Notes: generated by a model not told the origin, from the letters alone. A stretch of DNA of 25,145 nt from a virus (IMGVR_UViG_3300042890_002246:1-25145), one strand, 5' to 3'; numbered from the stretch's first letter, positions 1 to 7,148 are shown. A program made the numbers and translations.

Positions 1-575
1 TGAGCAGTAGCAGGTACAAAAGTAATCTTACCTGTGGCAGTAGCTGTAACGGAAGCGATTGGACCTTCAGCTACTAGAGTTGATTCCTGAATAGGAGAAA
101 CGGTAAGCACCAAAGCACTTACGGATGCGATTAGAAGGTTCTTAGCGGAGTTAGCAGCGTTTAAACCAGCGCCTGATAGTCTGAAAGACATACCGGGAGC
201 AAAACCATCAGTAAGCCATGAACCTGTTGCACGGGTTACTGAGTATAGTAAACCAGAAGTAGCAATAGTAACAGATAAAGAGGTGGCAGAAGGTGCAGCA
301 GTAAAATCACGACCAACAATTGAAGCCATAAAATCAGCATAAGTAGCAGGTGAAAGTTCACCATTTAAACTACCTTCAGCGGATCTAACACCATGACGAA
401 AATCAGCAATTTGACGATCTGTGCGAATTTCACCTGACTCGTAAGATTCTTTTACTAGATTGAAACTGGCAGTAACTCTGCGTAGTAGTTTACCAGAACT
501 AGGACCAGCTAGAGTGCCCCATGTCGTTTCGCGTTTGTAACCAACTTGTTTGGATACGCCTTTTGCAATTGCCAT
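1..575 (-). CDS. Phage tail tube (major tail) protein, 3' end cut by window
   Basis: I translated this open frame from the ATG at 575-573; it stays open to the left edge, giving 191 codons. An AAGGAAA ribosome binding site lies a few bases upstream. The start (MAIAKGVSKQVGYKRETTWG) and the later FAPGMSFRLSGAG stretch resemble tail tube proteins of long-tailed phages, which polymerise into the hollow tube through which DNA passes. Low-complexity Ala/Thr/Ser-rich beta segments follow. It comes after the tail-terminator gene, the usual place for a tail tube gene, although an HNH gene now sits between them. The assignment rests on this resemblance and on order, not on a catalytic motif; the C-terminal part, often an Ig-like domain, is outside the window. 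Confidence 0.7.
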   Translation of the reverse strand, partial: MAIAKGVSKQVGYKRETTWGTLAGPSSGKLLRRVTASFNLVKESYESGEIRTDRQIADFRHGVRSAEGSLNGELSPATYADFMASIVGRDFTAAPSATSLSVTIATSGLLYSVTRATGSWLTDGFAPGMSFRLSGAGLNAANSAKNLLIASVSALVLTVSPIQESTLVAEGPIASVTATATGKITFVPATA

Positions 576-604
576 AATATTTTTCCTTAATTTAAATTAA
601 ATTG

Positions 605-620
605 ATTACTTGCAAGTAAT
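605..620. repeat. 16-base perfect palindrome between HNH and tail tube genes
   Basis: ATTACTTGCAAGTAAT is its own reverse complement. It sits between the stop of the HNH gene and the ribosome binding site of the tail tube gene. It could be a protein-binding site, a footprint of the HNH insertion, or chance in AT-rich DNA. It has no T-run on the minus strand that would make it a terminator. Confidence 0.6.
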
Positions 621-627
621 ACACGAG

Positions 628-1113
628 TCAGCCATTGCAGGCGTAATCTTCATGTTCTTTTTGTCGAACTTTTTCTAAAGCAAACTTAGCTTCTTCTAAA
701 GTTTCAAATGTACCTACTTGAATTGTTATTTTATTAACAGCAACTCTAGCTTCGTACTTATAATTTTTAGTTTTTCGGATACCTTTTGCACCTGAAGTAT
801 TATTGGTATTTATTCCAGAGTTCCATGCATTTTTACAATTATCTGATGCTCTTAAGTTTTCTATCCTGTTATCAGACACGCATCTATTGATATGATCAAC
901 AATCTCTGGTAAAATATCATGATGCAGAGAGAATATTATTCTGTGCACAAGATAATATTTACCTTTTAAACCAACATCATAGTATCCGTCTTTTCTCAAT
1001 TTTCCTGCTTCAGTTCCTTTTACACCTCTTGTGCCGCTGGATTTTTTCCAAAATATCCTGCCATTAGAGTATTCAAAGTATTCTTTAAATAAAAGTATTT
1101 TTTCTTCATTCAT
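628..1113 (-). CDS. HNH homing endonuclease with AP2-like C-terminal domain
   Basis: This 161-aa protein has the HNH_3 layout: VHR around residue 57, DHIN at 73-76, then N82-R83 and NLR at 86-88. A C-terminal part (about 108-155, GAKGIRKTKN...YEARVAVN...VGTFETLEEAKFAL) matches the AP2-type DNA-binding domain often joined to phage HNH nucleases. Such enzymes cut specific DNA and spread their own gene. It stands alone between the tail terminator and tail tube genes, in the same direction, with a GGAG ribosome binding site 8 bases before the ATG. The key HNH residues are present, so it may be active. It carries no structural role and is best seen as a selfish insertion in the neck and tail operon. 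Confidence 0.9.
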   Translation of the reverse strand: MNEEKILLFKEYFEYSNGRIFWKKSSGTRGVKGTEAGKLRKDGYYDVGLKGKYYLVHRIIFSLHHDILPEIVDHINRCVSDNRIENLRASDNCKNAWNSGINTNNTSGAKGIRKTKNYKYEARVAVNKITIQVGTFETLEEAKFALEKVRQKEHEDYACNG

Positions 1114-1206
1114 TACATTTCTCCATCAAGAAACATCACTTCATAAGATAAAGGCAGGACGGTGATGAGTCGTCTTTTCCCCCGCTAAAGGTAGCCATTA
1201 AATTTA

Positions 1207-1614
1207 TTAATTGGAATACACTTCCGCAACTAATTCTATAATAACAGGACAAATTACTCTTTCAGAAACAACGGTAGTTCCAGCTACTTGTGGAGTTTTT
1301 AATACATGTATTTTTATACCGGATTCAGTAAGTACCAATCCTTTTGCAAAATGCAATCGAATAAGTTCTGCTCTATTAATAACTTCCGATGTTCCTTTAT
1401 TTGCAGCACCAACTACAAAAATTTGCATCTGCATTCTTTCTCTGTGAAAACCTGTACCAAATACAGGATCTTCAGGTGCTTGAATAATAAACTGCACTCT
1501 TTGATAAATCGTATTTGGTGCATTGAATGAAACACCTTCAAATGCTGTAGGTACTGAAGGAGTTAAAGCACTGAGTTTTCTTTCGGCTGCTCTTTTAATT
1601 TCTATAATTGCCAT
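1207..1614 (-). CDS. Tail terminator protein (DUF4128 / lambda gpU-like)
   Basis: A 135-aa protein starting MAIIEIKRAAERKLSAL, with ...VQFIIQAPEDPVFGTGFHRERMQMQIFVVGAANKGTSEVINRAELIRLHF. This layout (N-terminal helix, beta strands, a helix with an R..L..F pattern and a final strand) is typical of small tail-terminator proteins that cap the tail tube and join it to the head. Its ATG overlaps the stop of the upstream gene as TAATG, and the ribosome binding site (GAGG) lies inside that gene, so the two are translationally coupled. The order adaptor, closure, completion, terminator supports the call; individual residues do not prove it. Confidence 0.7.
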   Translation of the reverse strand: MAIIEIKRAAERKLSALTPSVPTAFEGVSFNAPNTIYQRVQFIIQAPEDPVFGTGFHRERMQMQIFVVGAANKGTSEVINRAELIRLHFAKGLVLTESGIKIHVLKTPQVAGTTVVSERVICPVIIELVAEVYSN

Positions 1615-2141
1615 TAACTTGCCTCATAGTATGATTTTAAATCCGATTGATATATACCAAGAATAGCATGGAATGTTGGTTCCATAATACCGTTTGGTGC
1701 TTGTGAAGAATAACCACCTTCAAGTGAACCAAATTTAGGTACTGTCCAACCTTCTGTAGCAACGTATCTAACGCTGTTCATTATAAATACTGTATCACCA
1801 AGCTTGTATTTTTCACTAGTAGTATCGGCATCTTGTTTAATATTCAATGCGCTTTCATCAGAAGCTCTAGTTGGGAATATAATCCTAGTAGGAGCATTAA
1901 ATGAAATTGTCCAACCACCTTTAGCTGAACCTGCTTCTGGAGGTAATACTCTCAAACGAGATGGTAAGTTATACATCCATGCGTTAGAATCAGTAACCTG
2001 ACCCATAGGAGTATTTTCAATAGCTTCAAATGTTACCCAATATGTAAAGGTACTCACCATGCCTTGCATCTTACGAACAGCTTCTTCATGAAACTTCTTC
2101 AAGCTTTGTTCTAGTTTTGAAGTGTCGCATGTTATCTGCAT
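1614..2141 (-). CDS. Tail completion / neck protein (HK97 gp10-like)
   Basis: A 175-aa protein with an N-terminal helix (SKLEQSLKKFHEEAVRKMQG), then TPMGQVTDSNAWMYN, GGWTISF and a C-terminal EPTFHAILGIYQSDL helix. This is the usual look of HK97 gp10-like tail-completion proteins, in which the segment after 'TP.g' is a loop and strand region facing the tail. The start codon follows AAGGG with good spacing, and the stop overlaps the next start (TAATG). It sits in the correct neck position between the closure and terminator proteins. The family is diverse, so this is an assignment by pattern and context. Confidence 0.65.
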   Translation of the reverse strand: MQITCDTSKLEQSLKKFHEEAVRKMQGMVSTFTYWVTFEAIENTPMGQVTDSNAWMYNLPSRLRVLPPEAGSAKGGWTISFNAPTRIIFPTRASDESALNIKQDADTTSEKYKLGDTVFIMNSVRYVATEGWTVPKFGSLEGGYSSQAPNGIMEPTFHAILGIYQSDLKSYYEAS

Positions 2142-2142
2142 G

Positions 2143-2499
2143 TTAACCCTTCACTGTCAATATCTTGTATAGTATTATAAGACCATCTGCAGAATGCTCT
2201 GTAATGGAATCCACAGTATAAGTAACTGAATCAAAAGTAATTTTATCTTTAACTGCAGGTATAAAAGCAAGTTGATTATTTGGTAAATAGAATAAAGCAG
2301 AATCTCTTCCAATTAAGTTAGGGAAGTTATACTGATTAGCTCTTACGTGCTTTTTATACATTTTAACAGAATAAGATGTTTCTGTATTACTGGTACTACC
2401 AGTTTCTATATTATAAGAACCTTCTGTCACAGCAGTATATGTGCAGAGTTTACCATTCTTACTAATAGCTTGTAAAGTTATTGCTAAATATCTGTCCAT
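2143..2499 (-). CDS. Head closure (stopper) protein, probable
   Basis: A 118-aa mainly beta protein (MDRYLAITLQAISKNGKLCTYTAV... ending ITFDSVTYTVDSITEHSADGLIILYKILTVKG). The final part, a strand, 'Y.V.si....ad..ii.y.i....G', is what small head-closure proteins of the SPP1 gp16 / lambda gpFII type commonly show. These form the ring that closes the portal channel and docks the tail. It is the second gene after the capsid, between the adaptor and the completion protein, with an AAGG ribosome binding site. No catalytic motif is expected; the call relies on size, fold-like pattern and order. Confidence 0.6.
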   Translation of the reverse strand: MDRYLAITLQAISKNGKLCTYTAVTEGSYNIETGSTSNTETSYSVKMYKKHVRANQYNFPNLIGRDSALFYLPNNQLAFIPAVKDKITFDSVTYTVDSITEHSADGLIILYKILTVKG

Positions 2500-2511
2500 G
2501 ATTTACCTTAT

Positions 2512-2916
2512 TTAAATACCAAAAGAACTTGGACGATAAGTAAATGTTTCAGAAGTAGGTTGAACAATGATATTATTATCTAGGTTAGCATCATTACTTT
2601 GCATATCTGTTTTAGAAATACCGCTTGCATAACCTTGTACTTTATCGTACAGTGCATTCAAGTCAGGATTCTTAATGTACATCTGCAAAGCTTGCATGTA
2701 GTTCTTGGCAGCAGAAGAACCTTTGATACTGAATATATCGACAGTTTCATCAGTTCGCATTGAAAGCTTTAGCATGATGCTTTTAGCAGCATCCATAGAA
2801 GCTCTACGAATATTCCAATCGTGTTTACCTAGAAAATAATTATATTCTTCATCGGACATAATAGGAAACTCAGCAGATGTATCTCCTAGTTCGATTCGAA
2901 GTGCATGAATTGTCAT
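2512..2916 (-). CDS. Head-tail connector (adaptor) protein
   Basis: A 134-aa protein beginning MTIHALRIELGDTSAEFPIMSDEEYNYFLGKHDWNIRRASMDAAKSIMLKLSMRTDE. The string 'LR..lgDt....P.mSDeEy..fL......i..A..daA..i...ls...de' is characteristic of helical head-tail adaptors that bind beneath the portal ring. The C-terminus (ETFTYRPSSFGI) is also typical. It is the first gene after the major capsid gene but lies behind two terminator hairpins and a long inverted repeat, so its expression may be set apart from that of the capsid. Ribosome binding site AAAAAGGA is well placed before the ATG. Confidence 0.75.
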   Translation of the reverse strand: MTIHALRIELGDTSAEFPIMSDEEYNYFLGKHDWNIRRASMDAAKSIMLKLSMRTDETVDIFSIKGSSAAKNYMQALQMYIKNPDLNALYDKVQGYASGISKTDMQSNDANLDNNIIVQPTSETFTYRPSSFGI

Positions 2917-2933
2917 AATATTCCTTTTTAATA

Positions 2934-2988
2934 TCTAACATAAAATAACTTGTAACATAAATATTGTTAGAAATTATTTTGTGTTAGA
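2934..2988. repeat. 15-base inverted repeat in the capsid/adaptor gap
   Basis: Arms 2934-2948 (TCTAACATAAAATAA) and 2974-2988 are complementary except for one position. Inside them a smaller TAACA/TGTTA hairpin can form. On the minus-strand transcript this gives a long AU-rich stem just before the adaptor ribosome binding site. It may be an operator, an mRNA-stabilising or processing hairpin, or a translation regulator of the neck genes. Confidence 0.6.
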
Positions 2989-3004
2989 AACCCTCCGAAG
3001 AGGG
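2988..3004 (-). terminator. Second hairpin after major capsid gene, CCCTC-TTCG-GAGGG
   Basis: Five GC-rich base pairs capped by a UUCG tetraloop on the minus-strand RNA, followed by only three U residues (UUUCU). This is a weak terminator or an RNA-stabilising hairpin; it follows a better terminator at 3020-3037. Confidence 0.55.
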
Positions 3005-3019
3005 AATCTAAGTTACTTC

Positions 3020-3037
3020 AAAAAGCCCCGAAGGGCT
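3020..3037 (-). terminator. Intrinsic terminator after major capsid gene
   Basis: Minus-strand RNA forms AGCCC-UUCG-GGGCU followed by UUUU, starting a few bases after the capsid stop codon. The UUCG loop makes it very stable. It probably ends or attenuates transcription so that capsid and decoration proteins are made in excess over the neck proteins. Confidence 0.8.
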
Positions 3038-3041
3038 ATCA

Positions 3042-4055
3042 TCAGTTGCTGGTTGTTAGTTTAACAACAGCAGCAGGACGACGAATCAAGTTCAAGAAGT
3101 TGGCTTCTGACTGAATCATGATTTCGCTGTCTTTTGGATCACGGTATGTGAACACATAAGCTTGCTCACCAATGGTGTTAACATGGCTGAACTTATTAGC
3201 AGGGCTAAAGTAAGTCTTGAACATGTCAGCAGTACCTTGTGGTAGCATGTAAGCTTCACCAGCAGGCATTAGAGCAGTACCATTGTAAGAACCACGGTAC
3301 TCAACGTACTCAACACCACCGTGAACGAACCGGCGATATACGCCAGAACCTAGACGATTGCGAAGAGGCTCTTGAGTGCTGGTGTAGTACTTGTAAGCTT
3401 CTTTTACGGTAGCGTGGTTGATTAGCTTACCGAAGAATGCTGGTGAGCATAGTACGATAATGTTGCTAACAACTTCACCACTTAGGATGTTGTCCTGAAT
3501 GTGAGCGATACCCTCTTCTGACTTAGCGTTTAGGTCAGTAGTGGAAGTGCCAAGAACGAAGTCAATGGACTTTTGGGTAACACCGAAGTCAGTGTAGAAG
3601 TTACCAGCTACAGTGCCATTAGGAGCGTAGATAGCGCCAGAAGTGATAGCATAGGCACGAGCAGCTTCTAGAGTCACAGAGTGATTCATACGGATGCGCT
3701 CTAGCTTACGAGCAATAACGGCAGCTTCGGTTTCGGCTTGATCAGCAGAACCGTAAGCGCGTTTACCTTGCACATCTTCAGGCTTAACACCGTCATCAAG
3801 TGGAAAGTGAGGAATAGCGAATGAACGTAGGGCACGGGTATCGCTCTTGTTTACGGAATTGCGCTCACCACGGATCTTGTCGGTAACTAGACCTAGAGTG
3901 CCTTCGCTGGACTCAACGGTAACGCTGTGTTGAGCTACGCCTTCTTCAGAGAAGATGCCTAGTTCGTTGATTAGACCCCATTTATTAGGAACCAATAGAA
4001 GTTCTTCGGTGTAATCAACTAGCTCAAATGGTTTTTCAAAACTACGAGTTTGCAT
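3042..4055 (-). CDS. Major capsid protein (lambda gpE-like family)
   Basis: This 337-aa protein has the Phage_cap_E pattern: an N-terminal LVPNKWGLINELGIF segment with TVESSEGTLGLVTDKIRGE, the AIPHFPLDDGVKPEDVQGKRAYG motif near residues 80-105, a long helix (AAVIARKLERIRMNHSVTLEAARAYAI) and a C-terminal QSEANFLNLIRRPAAVVKL. The family builds the icosahedral shell with an HK97-like fold. Length is normal for the family (about 330-350). The decoration gene lies directly upstream and a strong terminator directly downstream, the typical arrangement of a highly expressed capsid gene. Ribosome binding site AAGGAAA. Compared with neighbouring genes it appears richer in GC-ending codons, consistent with high expression. 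Confidence 0.93.
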   Translation of the reverse strand: MQTRSFEKPFELVDYTEELLLVPNKWGLINELGIFSEEGVAQHSVTVESSEGTLGLVTDKIRGERNSVNKSDTRALRSFAIPHFPLDDGVKPEDVQGKRAYGSADQAETEAAVIARKLERIRMNHSVTLEAARAYAITSGAIYAPNGTVAGNFYTDFGVTQKSIDFVLGTSTTDLNAKSEEGIAHIQDNILSGEVVSNIIVLCSPAFFGKLINHATVKEAYKYYTSTQEPLRNRLGSGVYRRFVHGGVEYVEYRGSYNGTALMPAGEAYMLPQGTADMFKTYFSPANKFSHVNTIGEQAYVFTYRDPKDSEIMIQSEANFLNLIRRPAAVVKLTTSN

Positions 4056-4092
4056 TATAATTTCCTTGTTATATGTTCGGTAATATTAAATA

Positions 4093-4488
4093 TTATACTG
4101 CATCGTTGCAGTTAATACCTTTGGCTTCTAGAGCAGCGTATACGGCAGCTTTTTCAGCGTCTAGGTTGTAGGTAGCATCTAGGATTAGACCATCCTTGGA
4201 TACAGTGGCTGGACCTTTTACCAAGCATAGAACTTTGGTGTCGGTTGTAGCAGCAACAGTTTGTTCAACCATTACGATAGCATCAGCAACTGCTGAACCA
4301 TCTTCTGCAGTTTGTACGGCAATTTTGTACTTACCGCCAACGGTAACTTTACCTAAAACAGTGCCAGGAACTAGAGTAGCAGCAGTACCGTTATAAGTAA
4401 CGGCTAGGCGGCAGTAAGCAGTTTCAGGAAATAGTTCTTGTTTGACTACGTTAGAAAGACGTTTTGCTTCAGTGGCAATTAGTGGCAT
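4093..4488 (-). CDS. Head decoration protein (lambda gpD-like)
   Basis: A 131-aa Ala/Val/Thr-rich beta protein: YNGTAATLVPGTVLGKVTVGGKYKIAV, then DAIVMVEQTVAATTDTKVLCLVKGPATVSKDGLILDATYN. The 'l..GTVLGkVt..GKY' followed by 'a.ai.l......a..d....vlvrGpA.v....L' is the gpD-like head decoration pattern. Such proteins trimerise on the expanded shell and stabilise it against DNA pressure. It lies between scaffold and major capsid genes, as in lambda. Ribosome binding site AAGGAAA is well spaced. The C-terminus, DAEKAAVYAALEAKGINCNDAV, is the expected helical tail. Confidence 0.85.
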   Translation of the reverse strand: MPLIATEAKRLSNVVKQELFPETAYCRLAVTYNGTAATLVPGTVLGKVTVGGKYKIAVQTAEDGSAVADAIVMVEQTVAATTDTKVLCLVKGPATVSKDGLILDATYNLDAEKAAVYAALEAKGINCNDAV

Positions 4489-4509
4489 TTTTATTTTTCC
4501 TTAAATAAA

Positions 4510-4899
4510 TTATTTGGCTTGCTTGGCTTTAAGTAATTTTGCCACAGCAGATTCTTTAACAGCGGTTTCTTCTTGTGAAGAAGCACCTTTTTCTACGAAC
4601 ATGTCGGATTTTTCTACAGTAGCCATCATTGCCTCAATAGCAGTGACGAATGCAGTAAAGTCATCTTCGGATTCTAAGGATAGAGCAGCCTTTGCGATTG
4701 CTTCTACTTTGCTTTCGTCTTTCACGACAGCTTTGATTTTTTCGGTTTTTGCTTTATTGATAGCTTCTTTTTTCTCAGCTTCAAATTGAGCAATTGTATC
4801 AAGAGCTTTTTGTAGTTGCACCTTCTGCTCATCAAGAGCTTTTTGCACAAGTTCAAACTGAGCTTTTTCAACGGTTTCGACTTTTAATTCGTCATCCAT
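4510..4899 (-). CDS. Possible nested scaffold product (internal start at Met276)
   Basis: Inside the 404-aa frame, an ATG at 4899-4897 is preceded by GGAG with a 9-base spacer, a better site than expected by chance within a gene. Translation from it would give a 129-aa protein (MDDELKVETVEKAQFELVQ...) containing only the coiled-coil region. Phage lambda makes its scaffold Nu3 in the same manner from within gene C. The upstream portion would then be a separate or fused assembly factor. Whether it is used is inference from sequence only. Confidence 0.45.
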   Translation of the reverse strand: MDDELKVETVEKAQFELVQKALDEQKVQLQKALDTIAQFEAEKKEAINKAKTEKIKAVVKDESKVEAIAKAALSLESEDDFTAFVTAIEAMMATVEKSDMFVEKGASSQEETAVKESAVAKLLKAKQAK

Positions 4900-5724
4900 C
4901 TTAGATTTCTCCAATTCTATTTTGTTAACAGAGGCAGACACCCCTTCAATATTCTCAACGCCAGCGTTTGTTGAGGTATCATTACCGTCTGCAGAAGCAG
5001 CAGGTGCAGATTCTTGTTCTAGAGATTTCTTAATCTTAGTAAGTGTACTGGACTTGTGACCAACCAATGTTTCAGTAGGTTCACCATCTCTATAAATTCT
5101 AATCAGAGCAGCAGGATTTTCTGCTGTAGCATTAATACTAAACTCAGTACCGGGAACACCCAAAGTACCTTCAGTCATAACATGCTCAATCTTGCCCTTG
5201 GCTTTACCACCACTGGAGTTCCATTGAACCATGTCACCAGTTTTTGGTTTGTATGCTTTCTCAAGATCTTCAAAAGCTTTCTCAATCAAAGCCTGATCAT
5301 TGAGCATTGCAAGGAATTCATCTTCATCTAGTTCAGATAGTACAGATGATAATTTATCTGCTTCATTTGCTGCTTTAAGAATCTCGAAGGCTTCCATTCT
5401 TGATTCAATATAATCAGAGTAAGTTTCAGGTACATCTTCATTTTCTGGCATTTCAGGATACTCATAACCCATCATACGAGCTAGAATTTCTGCATCGTCT
5501 CCATACATGGAAAAGAACTTGCGAAGAAAATCAGGTAACTCCATAGTTACACGAACTTGCTGCATCTTTTGTACAAACTCTTCACTGAACTTATTACCTT
5601 TGAGTACTAATTTATAATCAGCACCAGAAGCGGGTCCACCTTGTTGTTTAGACACCAACGCAATGTGTGAACCTTCGCCACTAAAATCAATATCTGATAA
5701 TTTTCGCTTTGTTTTACGTACCAT
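4510..5724 (-). CDS. Scaffold-like head assembly protein with Tudor-like (DUF2945) insert
   Basis: The 404-aa protein has three parts. Residues 1-160 are acidic and helical, of unknown function. Residues about 161-228 (KTGDMVQWNSSGGKAKGKIEHV...ALIRIYRDGE) match the small Tudor-like DUF2945 domain. Residues about 265-404 are strongly charged and predicted coiled coil (AQFELVQKALDEQKVQLQKALDTIAQFEAEKKEAINKAKTEK), as in scaffolding proteins. Position between prohead protease and decoration/capsid genes supports a scaffold role: it would template shell assembly and be cleaved out by the protease. AAGGAAA is well placed before the ATG, inside the end of the GIY-YIG gene, which overlaps by 11 bases. 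An internal start at Met276 probably yields a separate short scaffold. Confidence 0.7.
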   Translation of the reverse strand: MVRKTKRKLSDIDFSGEGSHIALVSKQQGGPASGADYKLVLKGNKFSEEFVQKMQQVRVTMELPDFLRKFFSMYGDDAEILARMMGYEYPEMPENEDVPETYSDYIESRMEAFEILKAANEADKLSSVLSELDEDEFLAMLNDQALIEKAFEDLEKAYKPKTGDMVQWNSSGGKAKGKIEHVMTEGTLGVPGTEFSINATAENPAALIRIYRDGEPTETLVGHKSSTLTKIKKSLEQESAPAASADGNDTSTNAGVENIEGVSASVNKIELEKSKMDDELKVETVEKAQFELVQKALDEQKVQLQKALDTIAQFEAEKKEAINKAKTEKIKAVVKDESKVEAIAKAALSLESEDDFTAFVTAIEAMMATVEKSDMFVEKGASSQEETAVKESAVAKLLKAKQAK

Positions 5725-6361
5725 AATCTTTCCTTATACTCCAACCACCAGATTTTATTCTAGCATTCCTACCGAATAATTTTTTGACAGTATGTTTTTG
5801 TAAATTAAATCTTAATCTAAAATCTGTACGAGTACCAGAAAATAATTGTCCATTCTCATTCTCAAATGTATAAATATTTTTATCAGCATTTGAACAATTT
5901 AGTCCTGATCTTTTAATTGCAGATTTTGATATCTCTTCTTGACTTCTTTTTATACCTGTTAAAGCATTGGAAATTTTTAACTTTTGCTCATTAGTTAGTT
6001 TTTTCCCTTTATGAGCTTCAGACATTCTCAAAATACTTTCTTTCGAAATCTTTGTTGATTCTCCACCTGATGTTAAATTGCACAAAGAGTAGCCAAAATA
6101 TTCAAACTCAAGTATCGTATCTTTTTCAAGCTGTAAAGACTCATCTTCCGGTAATTGATCAAAAATAATTTCAACTGTGTAACCATATTTTTTAATTGTC
6201 CGATTCCATTTTGAATTACGTCCAGAAGTAACCCATGCTCTATCGCCAGAACCTTTACCAACATAAAAAGGACTATTATCCGAAAGTTTTCTGTGTATGT
6301 AAACATAAAATCTATCTTTAGATTTTAATCTATATTGTTTTAGATAATCACTTTTATTCAT
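5714..6361 (-). CDS. GIY-YIG homing endonuclease (Seg-like) with NUMOD3 repeats
   Basis: The 215-aa protein starts with a GIY-YIG nuclease domain: YVYIHRK (19-25), FYVGKGSGDRAW (32-43) with R41, an acidic helix QLEKDTILEFEYFG (77-90) and CNLTSGGE (94-101). Residues about 105-145 contain NUMOD3-type DNA-binding repeats (SEAHKGKKLTNEQKLKISNALTG). Such enzymes nick or cut DNA and copy their gene into related phages. It is wedged between protease and scaffold genes with overlaps of 8 and 11 bases, so the head operon stays intact around it. Ribosome binding site is weak (GGAAAG about 14 bases away), suggesting low or coupled translation. Very AT-rich relative to the capsid genes, as expected for a mobile intruder. 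Confidence 0.9.
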   Translation of the reverse strand: MNKSDYLKQYRLKSKDRFYVYIHRKLSDNSPFYVGKGSGDRAWVTSGRNSKWNRTIKKYGYTVEIIFDQLPEDESLQLEKDTILEFEYFGYSLCNLTSGGESTKISKESILRMSEAHKGKKLTNEQKLKISNALTGIKRSQEEISKSAIKRSGLNCSNADKNIYTFENENGQLFSGTRTDFRLRFNLQKHTVKKLFGRNARIKSGGWSIRKDYGT

Positions 6362-7148
6362 CTAAATCTATACTTTCCACACTGGCTAAAGCACCAATCG
6401 AAATACCAGTAACTTCGTCATCCTTGATCATCTGCCAAAGAGTATCATCATGTACTTGTAGTGTCATTAACCATGTAGACTTCTTAACAAACTGATCGTT
6501 TAAAATCATATCACAGGGTGCTAAGTATGATTCAATAACATCAAAAGTATCTGTCATTACTAAATGAAACAGATTTGCTCTCATCATGGACTTATTAAAA
6601 GATTCTTTAGCTTTTCTTACTTCAGCTTCAGATGTATAATCACCATGTAAATCTGTGTGATCAGGAATCATTGCAACATATGTTACTTGTTTTAATTCTT
6701 CATCAACTGCTTTTGTAATTGCAAGTTTAATTCCCGGTAACACATCCTCGGAGTTAACTTCTTCATCAGTAATTTCTTTAATATAGCTTTTTAATATTTC
6801 TTCTTGTTTGAGTACTCTTCTTGCAAAAGCTAGACCAGCAGAACCACCCCATAGTAACCAAGCAATAGTACCTGCAGTTGGTCCACCATCAGACATCTTC
6901 TTCTTAGGTGCGTAGTTCTTCTCATGCCTGCTAAAGAAAGCATACATTCTTTTAACAGTATCTAAACTGAGGTTGCCGTTTATAATATCTCTTGCTCTAG
7001 CTACACCAGAGCCTACACCTTCGCTTTTAGCTTGTGAAGCATCTAAACCTCCGCGATTCCATTTCTCTCGCAGAGCTAGACCTCTTCTAGCATTGTTCCT
7101 CATAGCATCCGTGGGAGCAAAACTTTTAGCTTTATTTAATTTTTCCAT
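6354..7148 (-). CDS. XkdF-like prohead protease (Peptidase_S78_2) with N-terminal extension
   Basis: I start this gene at ATG 7148 (264 aa). A TTG at 7166 would lie almost on the predicted transcription start of the promoter just upstream. The C-terminal half matches XkdF-type phage proteases: YVAMIPDHTDLHGDYTSEAEVRKAKESF (157-184), a candidate catalytic His in NLFHLV (H195), a candidate catalytic Ser in VIESY (S207), and WLMTLQVHDDTLWQMIKDDEVTGISIGALA (226-255). It would cleave scaffold and capsid during head maturation. The N-terminal 110 residues (ARRGLALREKW...GSGVARARDIINGNLSLDTVKRMYAFFSRHE...GTIAWLLWGGSAG) form a separate module often fused to phage head proteases; its role is not known to me. 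First gene of the head operon. Confidence 0.85.
   Translation of the reverse strand: MEKLNKAKSFAPTDAMRNNARRGLALREKWNRGGLDASQAKSEGVGSGVARARDIINGNLSLDTVKRMYAFFSRHEKNYAPKKKMSDGGPTAGTIAWLLWGGSAGLAFARRVLKQEEILKSYIKEITDEEVNSEDVLPGIKLAITKAVDEELKQVTYVAMIPDHTDLHGDYTSEAEVRKAKESFNKSMMRANLFHLVMTDTFDVIESYLAPCDMILNDQFVKKSTWLMTLQVHDDTLWQMIKDDEVTGISIGALASVESIDLDE

Noticed and set aside
1135-1198. 20-codon frame (MATFSGGKDDSSPSCLYLMK) before the HNH gene
   Set aside because: Too short and without a ribosome binding site; could be a leader peptide or an insertion scar, but nothing supports translation.
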